Assembly: GCA_902775605.1 (NCBI GenBank)
Contig: CACYNE010000021.1
Span: 17,956 to 81,955 of the forward strand
Reading direction: 5' to 3'
From: an uncultured Prevotellaceae bacterium
GTDB taxonomy: Bacteria > Bacteroidota > Bacteroidia > Bacteroidales > Bacteroidaceae
DNA length: 64,000 bases
This document shows positions 50,950 to 58,217 of the stretch, one piece after another. The notes below the pieces were generated by a model. The model had not been told where the DNA came from. It ran no database searches and saw only the letters and a program-made list of their open reading frames with translations. Position 1 is the stretch's first letter, and each line of letters begins with the position of its first letter. The translations under genes were made by a program, and so were the position numbers.

Positions 50950-50972
50950 GTGTCCCGTTAAAATCGGGACAC
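50950..50972 (-). terminator. Hairpin after yqeY
   Basis: GTGTCCCG (50950-50957) pairs with CGGGACAC (50965-50972) around a 7-nt loop, just beyond the end of the yqeY gene. The 250-bp stretch 50744-50992 otherwise holds only the acyltransferase promoter and the hairpin at 50908. Confidence 0.6.
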
Positions 50973-50992
50973 AAATGACATTGAATTAAAGT

Positions 50993-51442
50993 TTAAGCCA
51001 AGAGTTTCTTCACAATCTCAGAGATGACTCGGCCATCAGCCTTTCCTGCCAACTGCTTGCTGGCAGTGCCCATTACCTTTCCCATCTCCTTCATACTTGT
51101 GGCTCCAACCTCAGCAATGATCTTTTTCACCTCTGCCTCTATCTCCTCTTGGGAAAGCTGTTTCGGCAAATAACTCTCAAGTACCTCCACTTGTGCCAAC
51201 TCTGCATCAGCCAGGTCTTGACGCCCTGCTTGTGTGTAGGTCGTTGCAGTTTCCTTGCCCTGCTTGGCCAATTTTGAGATAATCTTCAATGCATCAGCAT
51301 CAGCCAATGTATCGTTGGCTCCAGGAGCAGTTTTTGCTTCCAGAAATACTTTCTTAATGTTGCGAAGCGTCTCCAAACGCACCTTGTCGCGGGCCTTCAT
51401 TGCAGACTTGATGTCCTCGCTAATCTGATCGAATAAAGTCAT
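50993..51442 (-). CDS. yqeY: GatB/YqeY domain protein
   Basis: The 149-residue cytosolic protein is all helical and covers the YqeY family from start (MTLFDQISEDIKSAMKARDK, RLETLRNIKKVFLEAK) to end (MKEMGKVMGTASKQLAGKAD, GRVISEIVKKLL). The C-terminal helical bundle is related to the tRNA-binding tail of GatB, so a role linked to tRNA amidation is suggested by the family, not proven. The gene is transcribed alone. Confidence 0.92.
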   Translation of the reverse strand: MTLFDQISEDIKSAMKARDKVRLETLRNIKKVFLEAKTAPGANDTLADADALKIISKLAKQGKETATTYTQAGRQDLADAELAQVEVLESYLPKQLSQEEIEAEVKKIIAEVGATSMKEMGKVMGTASKQLAGKADGRVISEIVKKLLA

Positions 51443-51470
51443 AATGTTATTATTTAAACCTTAACATGAT

Positions 51471-51479
51471 GCAAAGATA
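51471..51479 (-). promoter_or_regulatory. -7 element of yqeY
   Basis: TATCTTTGC on the minus strand, 28 bp before the ATG. Confidence 0.6.
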
Positions 51480-51615
51480 CAGTTTTTTTTCTTAACAATC
51501 CCCTTTTACATGAAGTCTTAGACTTTTTTAGCGATTTCAGTTCCTCAATGACATTGAAATCATCATGGAAACCGTCATCATACGAATAGACGATACGCAT
51601 GCCACGATAGAGTCA

Positions 51616-51981
51616 TTATTTCACAATTTGACAACCAATGATGACGGCAATCAGACCAAGAGAGAGGCTGAGCAACGTATATAGCACAGCGAACAGCATT
51701 GCTCCATCACGACCTAACAGCAGATTCTCGTTCATAAACGTAGAGAACGTGGTGAAGCCACCACAAAAGCCTGTCACCAAGACCAGCTTCGTAGTGGGTG
51801 AAATCTGTCCTCCAAGCGACAGCCCAGAAAGCAGGCCAATCAGGAAACAGCCTATGACATTGACTGCCATCGTTCCCAAAGGAAACGAGACGGCCACCCA
51901 CGACTGCACAGCCTTACCTACCAGATAGCGTGCGCCACCTCCAAAGAAGCTGCCGATGCAAACTAAGAGTAATTCTTTCAT
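51616..51981 (-). CDS. crcB: Fluoride exporter CrcB/Fluc
   Basis: The 121-residue protein has four membrane helices and the Fluc signatures GGGARYLVGKAV (GG-x-R), LGTMAVNVIGCFLIGLL with the pore Asn and GFCGGFTTFSTFMNE with the central phenylalanine and Na-site region. Dual-topology dimers export fluoride. No fluoride riboswitch is recognised upstream. Instead it follows, by only 7 bp, a decayed fluoroacetyl-CoA-thioesterase-like gene, whose promoter it probably uses. Confidence 0.93.
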   Translation of the reverse strand: MKELLLVCIGSFFGGGARYLVGKAVQSWVAVSFPLGTMAVNVIGCFLIGLLSGLSLGGQISPTTKLVLVTGFCGGFTTFSTFMNENLLLGRDGAMLFAVLYTLLSLSLGLIAVIIGCQIVK

Positions 51982-51988
51982 ACTATTC

Positions 51989-52155
51989 CTATGGTTTCTC
52001 CCAATAGTTTATCTTCTTTCCATCAACCTTGGTCACTTCGGCTGTAGCTGATACCTTGTCACCAATCTTTGAAGGCCTCAGATGCGAAGATTCGATATGA
52101 CCGCCTACGGTAGTGCAACCTTCAGGTAGTTTGTCAGCAACACTTATAGTCCATT
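51989..52155 (-). pseudogene. Remnant of a FlK-like hotdog thioesterase
   Basis: Minus-strand translation gives ISVADKLPEGCTTVGGHIES, then SHLRPSKIGDKVSATAEV and TKVDGKKINYWEKP before a stop at 51989. This matches the middle and third quarter of FlK/thioesterase-family hotdog proteins (VAxxLPEGxxTVGxxI, HLxPTPxGxxV, VDGRK). An in-frame stop lies just upstream, so the N-terminal third is missing, and the C-terminal strand is lost. FlK detoxifies fluoroacetyl-CoA; similar proteins of unknown substrate exist widely. Its place directly upstream of crcB suggests an old fluoride-related operon. Confidence 0.7.
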
Positions 52156-52171
52156 ATCTTCGAATTTTGCT

Positions 52172-52180
52172 GCAAATTTA
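52172..52180 (-). promoter_or_regulatory. -7 element upstream of the FlK remnant and crcB
   Basis: TAAATTTGC on the minus strand. With the remnant gene no longer coding, it would now drive crcB with a leader of about 185 nt. Confidence 0.45.
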
Positions 52181-52540
52181 CAAAAAAATCGCGATACCAC
52201 TTCCGAAACGCCTCATTTTTTGCCGTAACGGAAGTAAAATCGCCACCTTTTAACATTTGGTATGAATCTCTATTCTCATCTATACGTCTGATTTGTGCCA
52301 CATGTTCTAATATTTTGAAACGGGAAGAAATCCTTGCTGAGGAAGATGAGCATCAGAAATACAATAATAACGATGGTATAATGATAGCCACAGGCACTGG
52401 TAAAGCATTGTTTGCCTTGAACATTCTAAATGACAAAGATTGGTTCATACTTCTACTTGTTTCCTGTCTTATGTCCAAAGACTTGTTATGAACATCGAGT
52501 TGGCATCATCGGCATTCTTGAAGCCGCAATGTACAAACAA
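52181..52540. other. Gene-free stretch, probably decayed DNA
   Basis: No convincing gene, RNA or transport motif is seen. The minus strand around 52310-52430 encodes a short hydrophobic run (TIVIIVFLMLIFLSKD) without a proper start, possibly a gene fragment. ACTTCCG at 52199 and CGGAAGT at 52229 form a weak inverted repeat. Confidence 0.4.
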
Positions 52541-53446
52541 TTATCGTTCCAAGATTCGTTTTAGGTCACTCGCAAAAATTGAGGAATAAAGCCGTGCCCC
52601 TTTGTCCCACAGGTGTTCGACATCTTTGAAGTATTCAGGATGGTCAAGATATAATCCTTGTGTATGATAGTCCAGAAAGGGAATATCATTTCTTTGGGCA
52701 ATGGTTTTCAGCACATCATAATGATGCTCATCAACAGCTGTGTACATGGGAGAAATCATAAAGACCAACCTAATGTTGTTTGCGTGACAGAGGTTAACGA
52801 ACTTCTGGATATATTCCAATTTAATACTATCCACTTCCTTTGGCGTATTGCTATGCTCCAATGAAGAGGGGTAATGAGCAGGATGAGGACACGGTATATA
52901 ACCATGATCCTCTCCTTTCTGCTTATTAATCACAAGTCCTGCGATATTTGATACTGCCTTTGCATTAAAACGGTACAAATGAGAGACCCGATACTTCCAA
53001 TACAAACCAGCTAAGCGGAATATGGAGTCTGCCCCCTCGTTGATTCCAAAATAGGGAGCAAAAAACGTCACCGTATTAAAAGGGTCAGGCTCTTCTGTAA
53101 AATCGTATGTCATGACCTCTAGACATATCACCTTTGGGGTGTGGATGGCCAACACATGATGAAGTATGAGGTAATGAGCATAGATATTATTCGAGCGATC
53201 TATTCCCCCATTATAAACACTCATTCCAAGTGAATCACTAATAATGGAAGGAACATAATGCAAGTTGCAGCGCGAAGTGCCCATCAGTAATACGTCTTCA
53301 TGCAAATCATTAACCAGATACTTGATTTTAGGGCCAGAGGTATCCTGCGTATGTTGATTGACCCACCACATAGCCATACCTCCCAAACGGTCAACAGCAA
53401 ATAATCCGATAGTAACGAACAAGATGCTGGCAAATAGTTTCTTCAC
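52541..53446 (-). CDS. SGNH/DltD-like partner of an MBOAT O-acyltransferase
   Basis: The 301-residue protein has an N-terminal signal anchor (MKKLFASILFVTIGLFAV) and an extracytoplasmic SGNH-type domain: block I in EDVLLMGTSRCNLHYVPSII (Ser of GTSR), block with YNGGIDRSNN, and the Asp-x-x-His pair in FKDVEHLWDKGARLYS near the C-terminus. Proteins of the DltD, AlgJ/AlgX and PatB type take an acyl group delivered across the membrane by an MBOAT protein and attach it to a surface polymer. The MBOAT gene is directly upstream (12 bp). The polymer modified is unknown. Confidence 0.78.
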   Translation of the reverse strand: MKKLFASILFVTIGLFAVDRLGGMAMWWVNQHTQDTSGPKIKYLVNDLHEDVLLMGTSRCNLHYVPSIISDSLGMSVYNGGIDRSNNIYAHYLILHHVLAIHTPKVICLEVMTYDFTEEPDPFNTVTFFAPYFGINEGADSIFRLAGLYWKYRVSHLYRFNAKAVSNIAGLVINKQKGEDHGYIPCPHPAHYPSSLEHSNTPKEVDSIKLEYIQKFVNLCHANNIRLVFMISPMYTAVDEHHYDVLKTIAQRNDIPFLDYHTQGLYLDHPEYFKDVEHLWDKGARLYSSIFASDLKRILER

Positions 53447-53458
53447 AATAGCAATGCT

Positions 53459-54868
53459 TTAGAACTGAAAATAGATAAACTGATCGCCCCCCAACACCCC
53501 AAACAGAATGATATAGGCAATCATTAATACAAGATAAATATGGCACACTAGCCCTGATTTTGATACAACATTCCTCATCGGCCATTTGATTTCCTCAGAC
53601 AATTCCTTCCCAAACATTATTGTCAGCGCCAAGCCAATGGCAATAAAATTTGCGGTCTCTGGTTTTGGATCTCCAAATTGAGTGAAGATTCCCGTTATGA
53701 TCAAAACAGCTTCCGACAGATTGTTAGCTCGAAAAAGAATCCAAGCAAAACAAATAAGAGCAAACGTAACAGCCCAATGAAAGAATTTCTCTACGCCCGA
53801 GTATGTTGTCTTGCTAATGCTGAATGCTTTTTCAACACAAAGGAGTATCCCATGCAGTGCACCCCAGCAAAAAAAGGTCCAGTTGGCACCATGCCAGATG
53901 CCACTGACGATGAATGTCACAAGCAGATTAAAATAGTTGCGCAAACGTCCAACACGATTACCCCCAAGCGGAATATAGACATAGTCCCTGAACCAAGTGG
54001 AAAGTGAGATATGCCAGCGATGCCAGAACTCGCCAATGGTAGAGGCAAAATAAGGACGACAGAAATTCTCCATCAGTTTGAAGCCCAACACTCGTGCTAC
54101 GCCAATGGCTATCAGCGAATAGCCGGCAAAATCGCCATAAATCTGAAAGGGAAAGAGCAAGGAGGCCACCAAGAAGGAACCGCCATTGTGTTTTTCTACA
54201 TTATTAAAGATGGAATCTACATAAAGTCCACAACGATCAGCGAGCACCAACTTCATGAAATATCCCCACACCATCAATCTCACGCCTGCCATCACTGCCT
54301 CATAGTCAAAACGATGTTGCAGTCTGAATTGTGGAAGCAAACGGTTGGATCGCTCAATTGGACCTGCCACCAACTGAGGAAAGAACGACACGTACAAAGC
54401 ATATAGAACAAAGTTACGCTCAACTTTCGTGGTGCCCCGATATACATCTATGGAATAGCCTAATGCCTGGAAGGTATAAAACGAAATTCCTACAGGCAAG
54501 AGCAAACTTAATGCAGGCAGACAGATTTTTATACCAAGAGCCTGCATAACCACATCTACGTTTGAAGAAAAGAAATGATAGTATTTGAACATGAACAGGA
54601 TGCCTAAATTCAACGCGATACAACTTACAAGACAGGCTTTCTTTTTCAATATATCTTTGAAATGGCCGATGCCAAGTGATGCCGTATATGTAACAAAGGT
54701 ACTGGTCAATAACAGTAACGCGTAGGCAGGTTCCCAGTTTAAGTAGAAATAGTAACTGGCAATCAGCAGCAACAGATTCCTTGCTCCGACCTGTCTGGAT
54801 GGAATACAATAATAGAACACGCAGACGATAGGGAAGAACAACAGGAATGCGATAGAATTAAACAGCAT
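53459..54868 (-). CDS. MBOAT family membrane-bound O-acyltransferase
   Basis: The 469-residue protein has about eleven membrane helices and the AlgI/DltB signatures: FYTFQALGYSIDVYRG, FPQLVAGPIERSNRLLPQF, WHRWHISLSTWFRDYVYIPL and the catalytic-site His in GIWHGANWTFFCWGALHG. It moves acyl groups, usually acetyl, from the cytoplasm to an extracytoplasmic acceptor through the SGNH partner encoded 12 bp downstream. It is controlled, by position, by the ECF sigma operon 15 bp upstream. Confidence 0.93.
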   Translation of the reverse strand: MLFNSIAFLLFFPIVCVFYYCIPSRQVGARNLLLLIASYYFYLNWEPAYALLLLTSTFVTYTASLGIGHFKDILKKKACLVSCIALNLGILFMFKYYHFFSSNVDVVMQALGIKICLPALSLLLPVGISFYTFQALGYSIDVYRGTTKVERNFVLYALYVSFFPQLVAGPIERSNRLLPQFRLQHRFDYEAVMAGVRLMVWGYFMKLVLADRCGLYVDSIFNNVEKHNGGSFLVASLLFPFQIYGDFAGYSLIAIGVARVLGFKLMENFCRPYFASTIGEFWHRWHISLSTWFRDYVYIPLGGNRVGRLRNYFNLLVTFIVSGIWHGANWTFFCWGALHGILLCVEKAFSISKTTYSGVEKFFHWAVTFALICFAWILFRANNLSEAVLIITGIFTQFGDPKPETANFIAIGLALTIMFGKELSEEIKWPMRNVVSKSGLVCHIYLVLMIAYIILFGVLGGDQFIYFQF

Positions 54869-54883
54869 GGCTCTCTCCTTATA

Positions 54884-56023
54884 TTATTTGTCCGAAAGAT
54901 GCAGACGCAGGCCAAATTCGATGGAGGGTGCTAACGGATGCGCTTGATAATAATGCTCAAAGGTAGTACCATCGTTAAAGTAATAGCCCACCGAAGGTTC
55001 GAAGTAAAGACCTATCTGACGAGAAATGACATACTCAACGCCTATCGCAGTACTTATTGACCATTGCCAAGGTTTTTCATTCAGACATTTCTCAAGCATA
55101 GCAGAGCCAGAGAGATAAAGACTGAAAACATTAGCGTTCCATATTTGCCAAGATAGACCAACAGGAATGCCCAGATAATGAAGTTTCTGATGACAGCTCA
55201 TACTCGGATTCTGGATGCTATAGAACTCAGAATAGAGGTAGGTATAGTTGACGCCACTGAGTAATGCCAACCGGGGGTTCAATTGATAACGCAAACTCAG
55301 TCCCAAGGATATCGGCAGATGATGCTCAGCCCTGTAGTCAGCCTGCTTGTCCGACTGGTCATCTTGAGAATTTGCATTTTTGCCATCCCAACCTCCTGGC
55401 ATATCGGCTGTTTCTGATATTGCTTTTCCTGAGAGAGAATGACTTAAATCATAGTTTGTACGTCCATGATTAGATGCCAATAAACCACCAGAGGCTTTCA
55501 GGCTCACAGACCATTTAGTGGCAGAGGCAGACGTATTCCTACTCAAGATATCAGCAGCGCTTTGATGAATATTCCCTGTGTGAATATTGCTATCTTTTGT
55601 CACTGGTGGCTGTTGCGACTCTTTTTCTAAGAGCTGTGAAGACATATCTTCCGTTTCACTATGAATAGAAACATTGTCTTTTTCATCTGCCTTAGGCAAC
55701 ACCTTTAGACCTTGGACATAAGCTACCTGTTGATACCCAGAATCAACCTTGATTATATTATTGAGAGATGGACGATGGATTCGAGGAGCATGAGAGATCA
55801 AAGAGAGAGGTTCCTCGTGCTCCAAATGAGAAATGACACAGACACCCACACATAAACAGACTGTAGCAGCGACAGTCCAGTACCATCTAGCAAACGACCT
55901 CCGCCTAGGTGAATCTTGAATTCCCAGTTCACAACTGATGTCTTCCCACAGTCTTGCAGGCGGAGCCATCTTGTGCCCCTCCAGCTTTTGTTTCATTTGG
56001 TCTGTCCAGTTTTCCATCGTCAT
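54884..56023 (-). CDS. Anti-sigma-like protein fused to an outer membrane beta-barrel
   Basis: The 379-residue protein has a cytoplasmic head (NWTDQMKQKLEGHKMAPPAR, then LWEDI, the pattern of Bacteroidales anti-sigma barrels), a transmembrane helix at about residues 47-65 (WYWTVAATVCLCVGVCVIS), a Ser/Gln-rich linker of about 150 residues and a C-terminal barrel-like region (LPISLGLSLRYQLNPRLALL, GLYFEPSVGYYFNDG, SIEFGLRLHLSDK). An inner-membrane helix and a barrel in one chain are hard to reconcile topologically unless the linker spans the periplasm. Its start overlaps the sigma factor stop by 4 bp (ATGA), supporting a sigma/anti-sigma pair. Confidence 0.75.
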   Translation of the reverse strand: MTMENWTDQMKQKLEGHKMAPPARLWEDISCELGIQDSPRRRSFARWYWTVAATVCLCVGVCVISHLEHEEPLSLISHAPRIHRPSLNNIIKVDSGYQQVAYVQGLKVLPKADEKDNVSIHSETEDMSSQLLEKESQQPPVTKDSNIHTGNIHQSAADILSRNTSASATKWSVSLKASGGLLASNHGRTNYDLSHSLSGKAISETADMPGGWDGKNANSQDDQSDKQADYRAEHHLPISLGLSLRYQLNPRLALLSGVNYTYLYSEFYSIQNPSMSCHQKLHYLGIPVGLSWQIWNANVFSLYLSGSAMLEKCLNEKPWQWSISTAIGVEYVISRQIGLYFEPSVGYYFNDGTTFEHYYQAHPLAPSIEFGLRLHLSDK

Positions 56024-56559
56024 TTGTCTTTTGTTAATTCCCTAATCTTCCTTGCCAGTAGCTGTTTGGCGTAATAGAGTTGTGAGGCAGATGTTCCTTC
56101 CTTGATGCCAAGTAATTTTGCTATCTGGCGATGCGAGAAGCCCTCGAACACATAGAGGTTCAGCACCGTCCGGTATCCATCAGGCAACTCACTGATTAAT
56201 CGGTGAATATCGTTGGGCGATACCTGCTCAACTTTTGGTTCGTCCTCTGCTATTTGCAAATCCTCCGACAAGTTCTGCTCAACAAAAAGCAAATTCTTTT
56301 TGCTTCTTAAGAATAACAATGCCTCATTGACCACTATCCGCTTCAACCACGCCCTAAAACTATCCTCATTTCGATATTCGAAGGTAGAAATAGAAGTAAA
56401 GATCTTCATGAAACTGTTTTGAAGCACATCCTTCGCATCATTCTTATCAGACACATAGCGATAGCAGACCGATGATAGTTCCTCGACATACGTCTGATAG
56501 AGCTGACCCATCGCCCGCTGATCTTTCTTTCGTATACGCTCAACGATTTGTCTGACCAT
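56020..56559 (-). CDS. ECF RNA polymerase sigma factor
   Basis: The 179-residue protein has region 2 (GQLYQTYVEELSSVCYRYVS, DAKDVLQNSFMKIFTSISTF, RAWLKRIVVNEALLFLRSKK) and region 4 (ISELPDGYRTVLNLYVFEGF, SHRQIAKLLGIKEGTSASQL) and no other domain. It is of the extracytoplasmic-function type common in Bacteroidota. The following gene encodes its likely anti-sigma factor, and the operon continues with an O-acyltransferase pair, so it may control surface polymer acylation. No own promoter motif was recognised upstream; the 210 bp to 56770 hold the hairpin at 56704. Confidence 0.92.
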   Translation of the reverse strand: MVRQIVERIRKKDQRAMGQLYQTYVEELSSVCYRYVSDKNDAKDVLQNSFMKIFTSISTFEYRNEDSFRAWLKRIVVNEALLFLRSKKNLLFVEQNLSEDLQIAEDEPKVEQVSPNDIHRLISELPDGYRTVLNLYVFEGFSHRQIAKLLGIKEGTSASQLYYAKQLLARKIRELTKDK

Positions 56560-56703
56560 TTGTTTCTAATGTTCTGCTATAATAATTCAAAAGCAGATAA
56601 ATCTTGTATATGCGCATCTCCTATTTTATATTCTTTAACACATTCTACTGTTTAATAATTAACTATAGGCTAACAAATCAAGCTATACAAGGCAATAAAA
56701 CAC

Positions 56704-56740
56704 CAGCGAGATAAGCAAATATAATTTGCTTATCTCGCTG
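56704..56740. terminator. Perfect 17-bp hairpin (AGCGAGA family)
   Basis: CAGCGAGATAAGCAAAT (56704-56720) and ATTTGCTTATCTCGCTG (56724-56740) are perfect complements around a 3-nt loop. It lies after the DUF2795 gene. It shares its 3' arm with the hairpin at 50908-50942, so it is a dispersed element as well as a probable terminator. Confidence 0.65.
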
Positions 56741-56770
56741 ATATCAAATAAGATAGAACTATTCTACTGA

Positions 56771-56992
56771 CTAATACTCATCCTCGTTGAAAAGGAAATC
56801 CTCTTTCGTAGGATAGTCGGGCCAGATATCTTCAATACTCTCGTAGATGTCACCCTCGTCCTCAATCTCTTGCAGGTTCTCAAGAACTTCAAGGGGGGCT
56901 CCAGAACGGATGGCATAGTCGATTAACTCATCCTTGGTAGCAGGCCAAGGAGCGTCTTCTAGTTTAGATGCTAATTCAAGTGTCCAGTACAT
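56771..56992 (-). CDS. DUF2795 family small protein
   Basis: This 73-residue acidic protein starts MYWTLELASKLEDAPWPATK, continues DELIDYAIRSGAPLEVLENL and ends IWPDYPTKEDFLFNEDEY. The N-terminal W-P-A-T-K-D-E-L-I-D-Y-A pattern is the DUF2795 helix-turn motif, here in the form nearly invariant across Bacteroidales. Its function is unknown. Such strong conservation in a small stand-alone protein suggests a basic role. It has its own -7 element. Confidence 0.88.
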   Translation of the reverse strand: MYWTLELASKLEDAPWPATKDELIDYAIRSGAPLEVLENLQEIEDEGDIYESIEDIWPDYPTKEDFLFNEDEY

Positions 56993-57030
56993 AATATTTA
57001 TCTTTTTTTATTGATTTCTGAAATTGGGCA

Positions 57031-57038
57031 CAAAAGTA
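57031..57038 (-). promoter_or_regulatory. -7 element of the DUF2795 gene
   Basis: TACTTTTG on the minus strand, about 40 bp before the ATG at 56992. Confidence 0.6.
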
Positions 57039-57050
57039 GTAAAAAGATTT

Positions 57051-57617
57051 TTATCTGCAAGGTTTTTGCCAAAGAATTTCGTCTTTATTCGCGTTAAAAT
57101 TTATTTTTTTTGCCAAAACGAACAGATAATCGCTTAATCTGTTGACATATTGTATGATTTCAGTGCCCACTTTTGCTTTTTCTGATAGTGCGGCAATACG
57201 ACGCTCGGCACGACGACAAACGGTGCGACAGACGTGACACTGGGCAGCTGCCATTGTGCCACCTGGCAACACAAACCCTGATGCCTCCGGAAGAATTGCA
57301 AGGATTTGGTCAATACGCTCTTCAAGTAATTCAACTTCACCCTCTGGCAATTGGGCGAAATGAGGCAAAGGCGTATGACTTTGGTCTGTTGCCAGATGAG
57401 AGCCAATCACAAAAAGACAGTTCTGGATGCGCAACAAGAATTCACGCTCAGAATAGTCAGAAACGAGCATCGCCACCAGCAATCCCAAATGACTGCTCAG
57501 TTCATCGACGGTGCCATAGGCTTCAATTCTCTCATCACTCTTCTTGATACGTGTTCCACCCACCAGGCTCGTTGTTCCCTTGTCGCCAGTGCGGGTGTAA
57601 ATCTTTGTCATTTTCAT
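57051..57617 (-). CDS. Cob(I)yrinic acid a,c-diamide adenosyltransferase (PduO type)
   Basis: The 188-residue cytosolic enzyme transfers the adenosyl group of ATP to cob(I)alamin. The ATP-binding N-terminus is YTRTGDKGTTSLVGGTRIKK, followed by YGTVDELSSHLGLLVA, FVLPGGTMAAAQCHVCRTVC, RRAERRIAAL and YVNRLSDYLFVLAKKIN, all typical PduO/ATR stations. A second ATG two codons on (57611) is also possible. It provides adenosylcobalamin, for example for methylmalonyl-CoA mutase in the succinate-propionate route. It lies 3 bp after the methyltransferase-like gene. Confidence 0.93.
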   Translation of the reverse strand: MKMTKIYTRTGDKGTTSLVGGTRIKKSDERIEAYGTVDELSSHLGLLVAMLVSDYSEREFLLRIQNCLFVIGSHLATDQSHTPLPHFAQLPEGEVELLEERIDQILAILPEASGFVLPGGTMAAAQCHVCRTVCRRAERRIAALSEKAKVGTEIIQYVNRLSDYLFVLAKKINFNANKDEILWQKPCR

Positions 57618-57620
57618 AGG

Positions 57621-58145
57621 TTAGAAGTTTACTGTATAACAATGTTTTATGCGCTTTGGGTCGAACATCACGATGCCGCAATAGTAAAGGTCAAAGGTAA
57701 GGGTAACCCGCGAATCGTGCTCTATGCAGTGCCAATACTCAGGATGCTGGTAGATATCCTGAAAGACAACAACAGACTGGTCGTTACACTCCTGAAACAG
57801 GTGGTGATAGTCTGTTTTGATGGGCACAATGGCCAACTCCACCTGCTGAGCATCATCGACGATGCATGCCGAACGACAGCCTGCCTTCAGATAATCATGA
57901 AAGCCCACCCAGTCAACAATGGTCTTGGGCTGTAGGTCGTTGGCCAGTCGGAAATAGAGGCATCCCAACTTACGGCGAAGCCAGTCATCTTCCTCTCCCA
58001 GCGACTCATAGGCGTAATAAGGCCAATGCTCGTTGATGACATATCGCACAAACCGATAGTCGGATGGCGATTGAATGCCGAAGCCCCGACAGTATCTGAT
58101 TCTGCGAAGCCATACGAACGCCTGATGTAGCCTATTCAATTTCAT
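57621..58145 (-). CDS. Methyltransferase-like protein, short form
   Basis: The 174-residue protein starts MKLNRLHQAFVWLRRIRYCR, with GFGIQSPSDYRFVRYVINE, and ends RVTLTFDLYYCGIVMFDPKR. This start and end match a Bacteroidales family annotated as O-methyltransferase-like (GFGVHSPFAF ... TFDLYDLGIVFF), which is usually nearer 240 residues. The central SAM-binding segment is much reduced here, and no glycine-rich loop is seen, so the product is probably not an active methyltransferase. It is co-transcribed with the cobalamin adenosyltransferase gene. Confidence 0.65.
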   Translation of the reverse strand: MKLNRLHQAFVWLRRIRYCRGFGIQSPSDYRFVRYVINEHWPYYAYESLGEEDDWLRRKLGCLYFRLANDLQPKTIVDWVGFHDYLKAGCRSACIVDDAQQVELAIVPIKTDYHHLFQECNDQSVVVFQDIYQHPEYWHCIEHDSRVTLTFDLYYCGIVMFDPKRIKHCYTVNF

Positions 58146-58162
58146 CTGTCTGCATTTTCACG

Positions 58163-58171
58163 GCAAAGATA
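58163..58171 (-). promoter_or_regulatory. -7 element of the methyltransferase-like/adenosyltransferase operon
   Basis: TATCTTTGC on the minus strand, 17 bp before the ATG at 58145. Confidence 0.6.
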
Positions 58172-58194
58172 ATAATTAATTCCCAATTATTTCG

Positions 58195-58203
58195 TAACTT
58201 TGC
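58195..58203 (+). promoter_or_regulatory. -7 element of the HAD gene
   Basis: TAACTTTGC, 14 bp before the ATG at 58218. It covers the alternative TTG start at 58200, which is therefore rejected. It is back to back with the minus-strand promoter at 58163. Confidence 0.6.
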
Positions 58204-58217
58204 AGCAAAATTTCAAG

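Noticed and set aside
50744-50992. tRNA or other stable RNA gene
   Set aside because: Only short hairpins are present; no cloverleaf or CCA end was found.
51982-52180. Fluoride riboswitch ahead of crcB
   Set aside because: The region is filled by the remnant thioesterase coding sequence and shows no fluoride-riboswitch consensus.
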